6,289 bases of DNA from Acinetobacter sp. (lineage in GTDB: Bacteria; Pseudomonadota; Gammaproteobacteria; Pseudomonadales; Moraxellaceae). Positions 5,514 through 6,289 of this stretch are shown piece by piece. A program made the translations under genes and the position numbers. The notes below the pieces were generated by a model. That model searched no databases and had not been told where the DNA came from. It worked only from the letters and a program-made list of their open reading frames with translations. The stretch lies in assembly GCA_030523805.1 (NCBI GenBank), contig JAUNHS010000029.1:9213-15501 (forward strand), given 5' to 3'. Positions within the stretch are counted from its first letter, which is position 1. The number at the start of each line of letters is the position of its first letter.

Positions 5514-5648
5514 CTAAAGTCGGAATGGAGGCAAATGGTGCGATGAATTATGCTCAAAATCATGCGATATAAAGTCATGTTTAAAAGTCATGCGATTGGG
5601 CATATTTTTACAGCAAACGCATTTTGCCAACATTAGACAAGGTGCAAA
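5514..5648. other. Non-coding spacer with degenerate repeats
   Basis: Between the membrane protein stop and the leuA promoter I see no convincing gene. It holds three imperfect direct repeats of AAARTCATG: 5556-5568 and 5584-5596 extend to 13 bases (AAARTCATGCGAT, one mismatch), and 5571-5579 is shorter. A small GCAAA/TTTGC hairpin near 5612-5626 lacks a T-tract, so no terminator for the upstream gene was identified. Confidence 0.4.
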
Positions 5649-5879
5649 TTATTTAGATTCGTCTCGGTTATCATTGCCCCAAATGACGATATAGAGCAAT
5701 CCGACAAAGAAAGCAAAACCACCTGCTAAACTACTGATGCTAAACATTAAAATACGTTGATATTTGGTAAAAGTAAATGATGGATCGTCAAGCAAATAGT
5801 AGCGAATAAAAAACCATTGCACGACAGACGTCATCATAATTAAAAAACCACGTCTAAAAACATCGGGACGCATTGCCAT
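5649..5879 (-). CDS. Small two-helix inner-membrane protein of unknown function
   Basis: The 76-residue product has two hydrophobic segments, about 11-30 (GFLIMMTSVVQWFFIRYYLL) and 43-67 (ending GLLYIVIW). A short charged N-terminus (RPDVFRR), a polar loop (DDPSFTFTKYQR) and a strongly polar tail (GNDNRDESK) flank them. Arg9/Arg10 before the first helix and Lys39/Arg42 before the second are topology determinants, suggesting a hairpin through the inner membrane. I do not recognise the family. GAGGA lies 8 nt before ATG 5879, which decides this start over the Met at codon 3. It diverges from the BioH-like gene across 172 bp and precedes the leuA regulatory region on the same strand, but a separate strong leuA promoter argues against a shared operon. 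Confidence 0.8.
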   Translation of the reverse strand: MAMRPDVFRRGFLIMMTSVVQWFFIRYYLLDDPSFTFTKYQRILMFSISSLAGGFAFFVGLLYIVIWGNDNRDESK

Positions 5880-6051
5880 GTGTCTTGTCCTCTTTTTATG
5901 TCATAATAAATCGCAACAGCGACCATAGAATCTCTTGTTAAATTGTACTCCTTTATTGGTGAAAACTCAATTTTTAATCATATAAATTTGTGCAATGCTG
6001 GTTGTGTTTTGGCGTAAGATTTGTTCTTAAAAAATTAATGATAAGGTAATG

Positions 6052-6289
6052 ATGATGCAGATATTAATGATTGCAGGGTGGGGCGGTGTAATGAACGCTA
6101 TGCAACCTTTACAACAGCATTTGCACCAGTTGGGACATCAGGTAGATTTGCTTGATTTTTTTAGCCCACATGATGACGTTTGGCATGATGTGCTAAAGCA
6201 ATTAAGCCATTATCACATGGTGGTTGGCTGGTCTTTGGGTGGGCAATTGGCAACGCTTTTGGCACATGAAGCACAGCAACAAGGTGTGC
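6052..6289 (+). CDS. BioH-like alpha/beta hydrolase (N-terminal part only)
   Basis: The frame is open to the window edge (79 codons). It starts directly in the hydrolase core: QILMIAGWGG (3-12) holds the oxyanion-region G-W, and G59-W-S61-L-G-G is the nucleophile elbow with catalytic Ser61. GWG near the N-terminus plus GWSLGG is characteristic of BioH, the pimeloyl-ACP methyl ester esterase of biotin synthesis, although the usual PGFG segment after the second strand is absent (DLLDFFSP instead). No bio gene is visible here, so another esterase is possible; Asp and His of the triad lie outside. Three consecutive ATGs (6049, 6052, 6055) follow AAGG (6043-6046); spacing favours 6052 or 6055. Confidence 0.85.
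   Translation, partial: MMQILMIAGWGGVMNAMQPLQQHLHQLGHQVDLLDFFSPHDDVWHDVLKQLSHYHMVVGWSLGGQLATLLAHEAQQQGV

Larger units (their letters stand above)
5426..5527. repeat. 11-bp direct repeat flanking the leuA promoter
   Basis: AAGTCGGAATG occurs exactly at 5426-5436 (inside the leader ORF) and at 5517-5527 (upstream of the -35), 91 bp apart and in the same orientation. The exact match in such a short region is unlikely to be chance, but no known regulator site was recognised. Confidence 0.4.

Noticed and set aside
5612..5626. GCAAA/TTTGC hairpin just after the membrane protein gene as its terminator
   Set aside because: Stem of only 5 bp and no run of T on the transcribed strand.
5514..5633. 39-codon minus-strand ORF after the membrane protein, beginning MLAKCVCCKN and rich in His
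   Set aside because: No Shine-Dalgarno, no recognisable domain, and it runs through the degenerate CATGA repeats; probably chance.
1..6289. Mobile elements, CRISPR arrays, toxin-antitoxin or defence systems
   Set aside because: No transposase, integrase, regularly spaced repeats or paired small toxin/antitoxin genes; the content is biosynthetic and envelope genes.

Overview
The window looks like chromosomal housekeeping DNA from an AT-rich gammaproteobacterium of the Moraxellaceae, most probably Acinetobacter or a close relative. This rests on remembered resemblance: the MetX protein has long stretches that I recall as Acinetobacter-like, LeuA is the long (567-residue) type, and metX-metW are paired. 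No mobile element, CRISPR array, rRNA or tRNA was seen.

All genes lie on the minus strand except the last one. Read in the direction of transcription (right to left), the layout is: a small two-helix membrane protein (5649-5879); a regulatory region of about 400 bp (5246-5648); leuA (3542-5245, 2-isopropylmalate synthase); an intergenic region holding overlapping terminator and promoter signals; metX (2275-3411, homoserine O-acyltransferase); metW (1628-2221); a secreted Sel1-repeat protein whose start codon overlaps the metW stop (1059-1631); a strong intrinsic terminator (1008-1042); then a separate unit of a secreted SH3-like protein (525-872) and a lipoprotein cut by the window edge (1-500). 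On the plus strand, diverging from the membrane protein, is the start of an alpha/beta hydrolase resembling BioH (6052-6289).

The genes point to leucine synthesis (LeuA), the first committed step of methionine synthesis (MetX, probably assisted by MetW), possibly biotin synthesis (BioH-like), and cell-envelope functions (SH3-like protein plus a lipoprotein with carboxypeptidase-like motifs).

The most interesting part is the leuA leader. A near-consensus sigma-70 promoter (TTGACA, 17 bp, TATAGT) predicts a transcript start exactly on an ATG. That ATG opens a 32-codon ORF ending in a leucine-rich stretch (SSLLGFALLLCLWHA), whose last codons form a GTGCC/GGCAC hairpin. This fits a leucine leader peptide controlling leuA, possibly made from a leaderless mRNA. 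The -10 box sits inside a perfect 14-bp palindrome, and further repeats flank the promoter. These are readings from sequence alone; nothing was folded or searched by computer.
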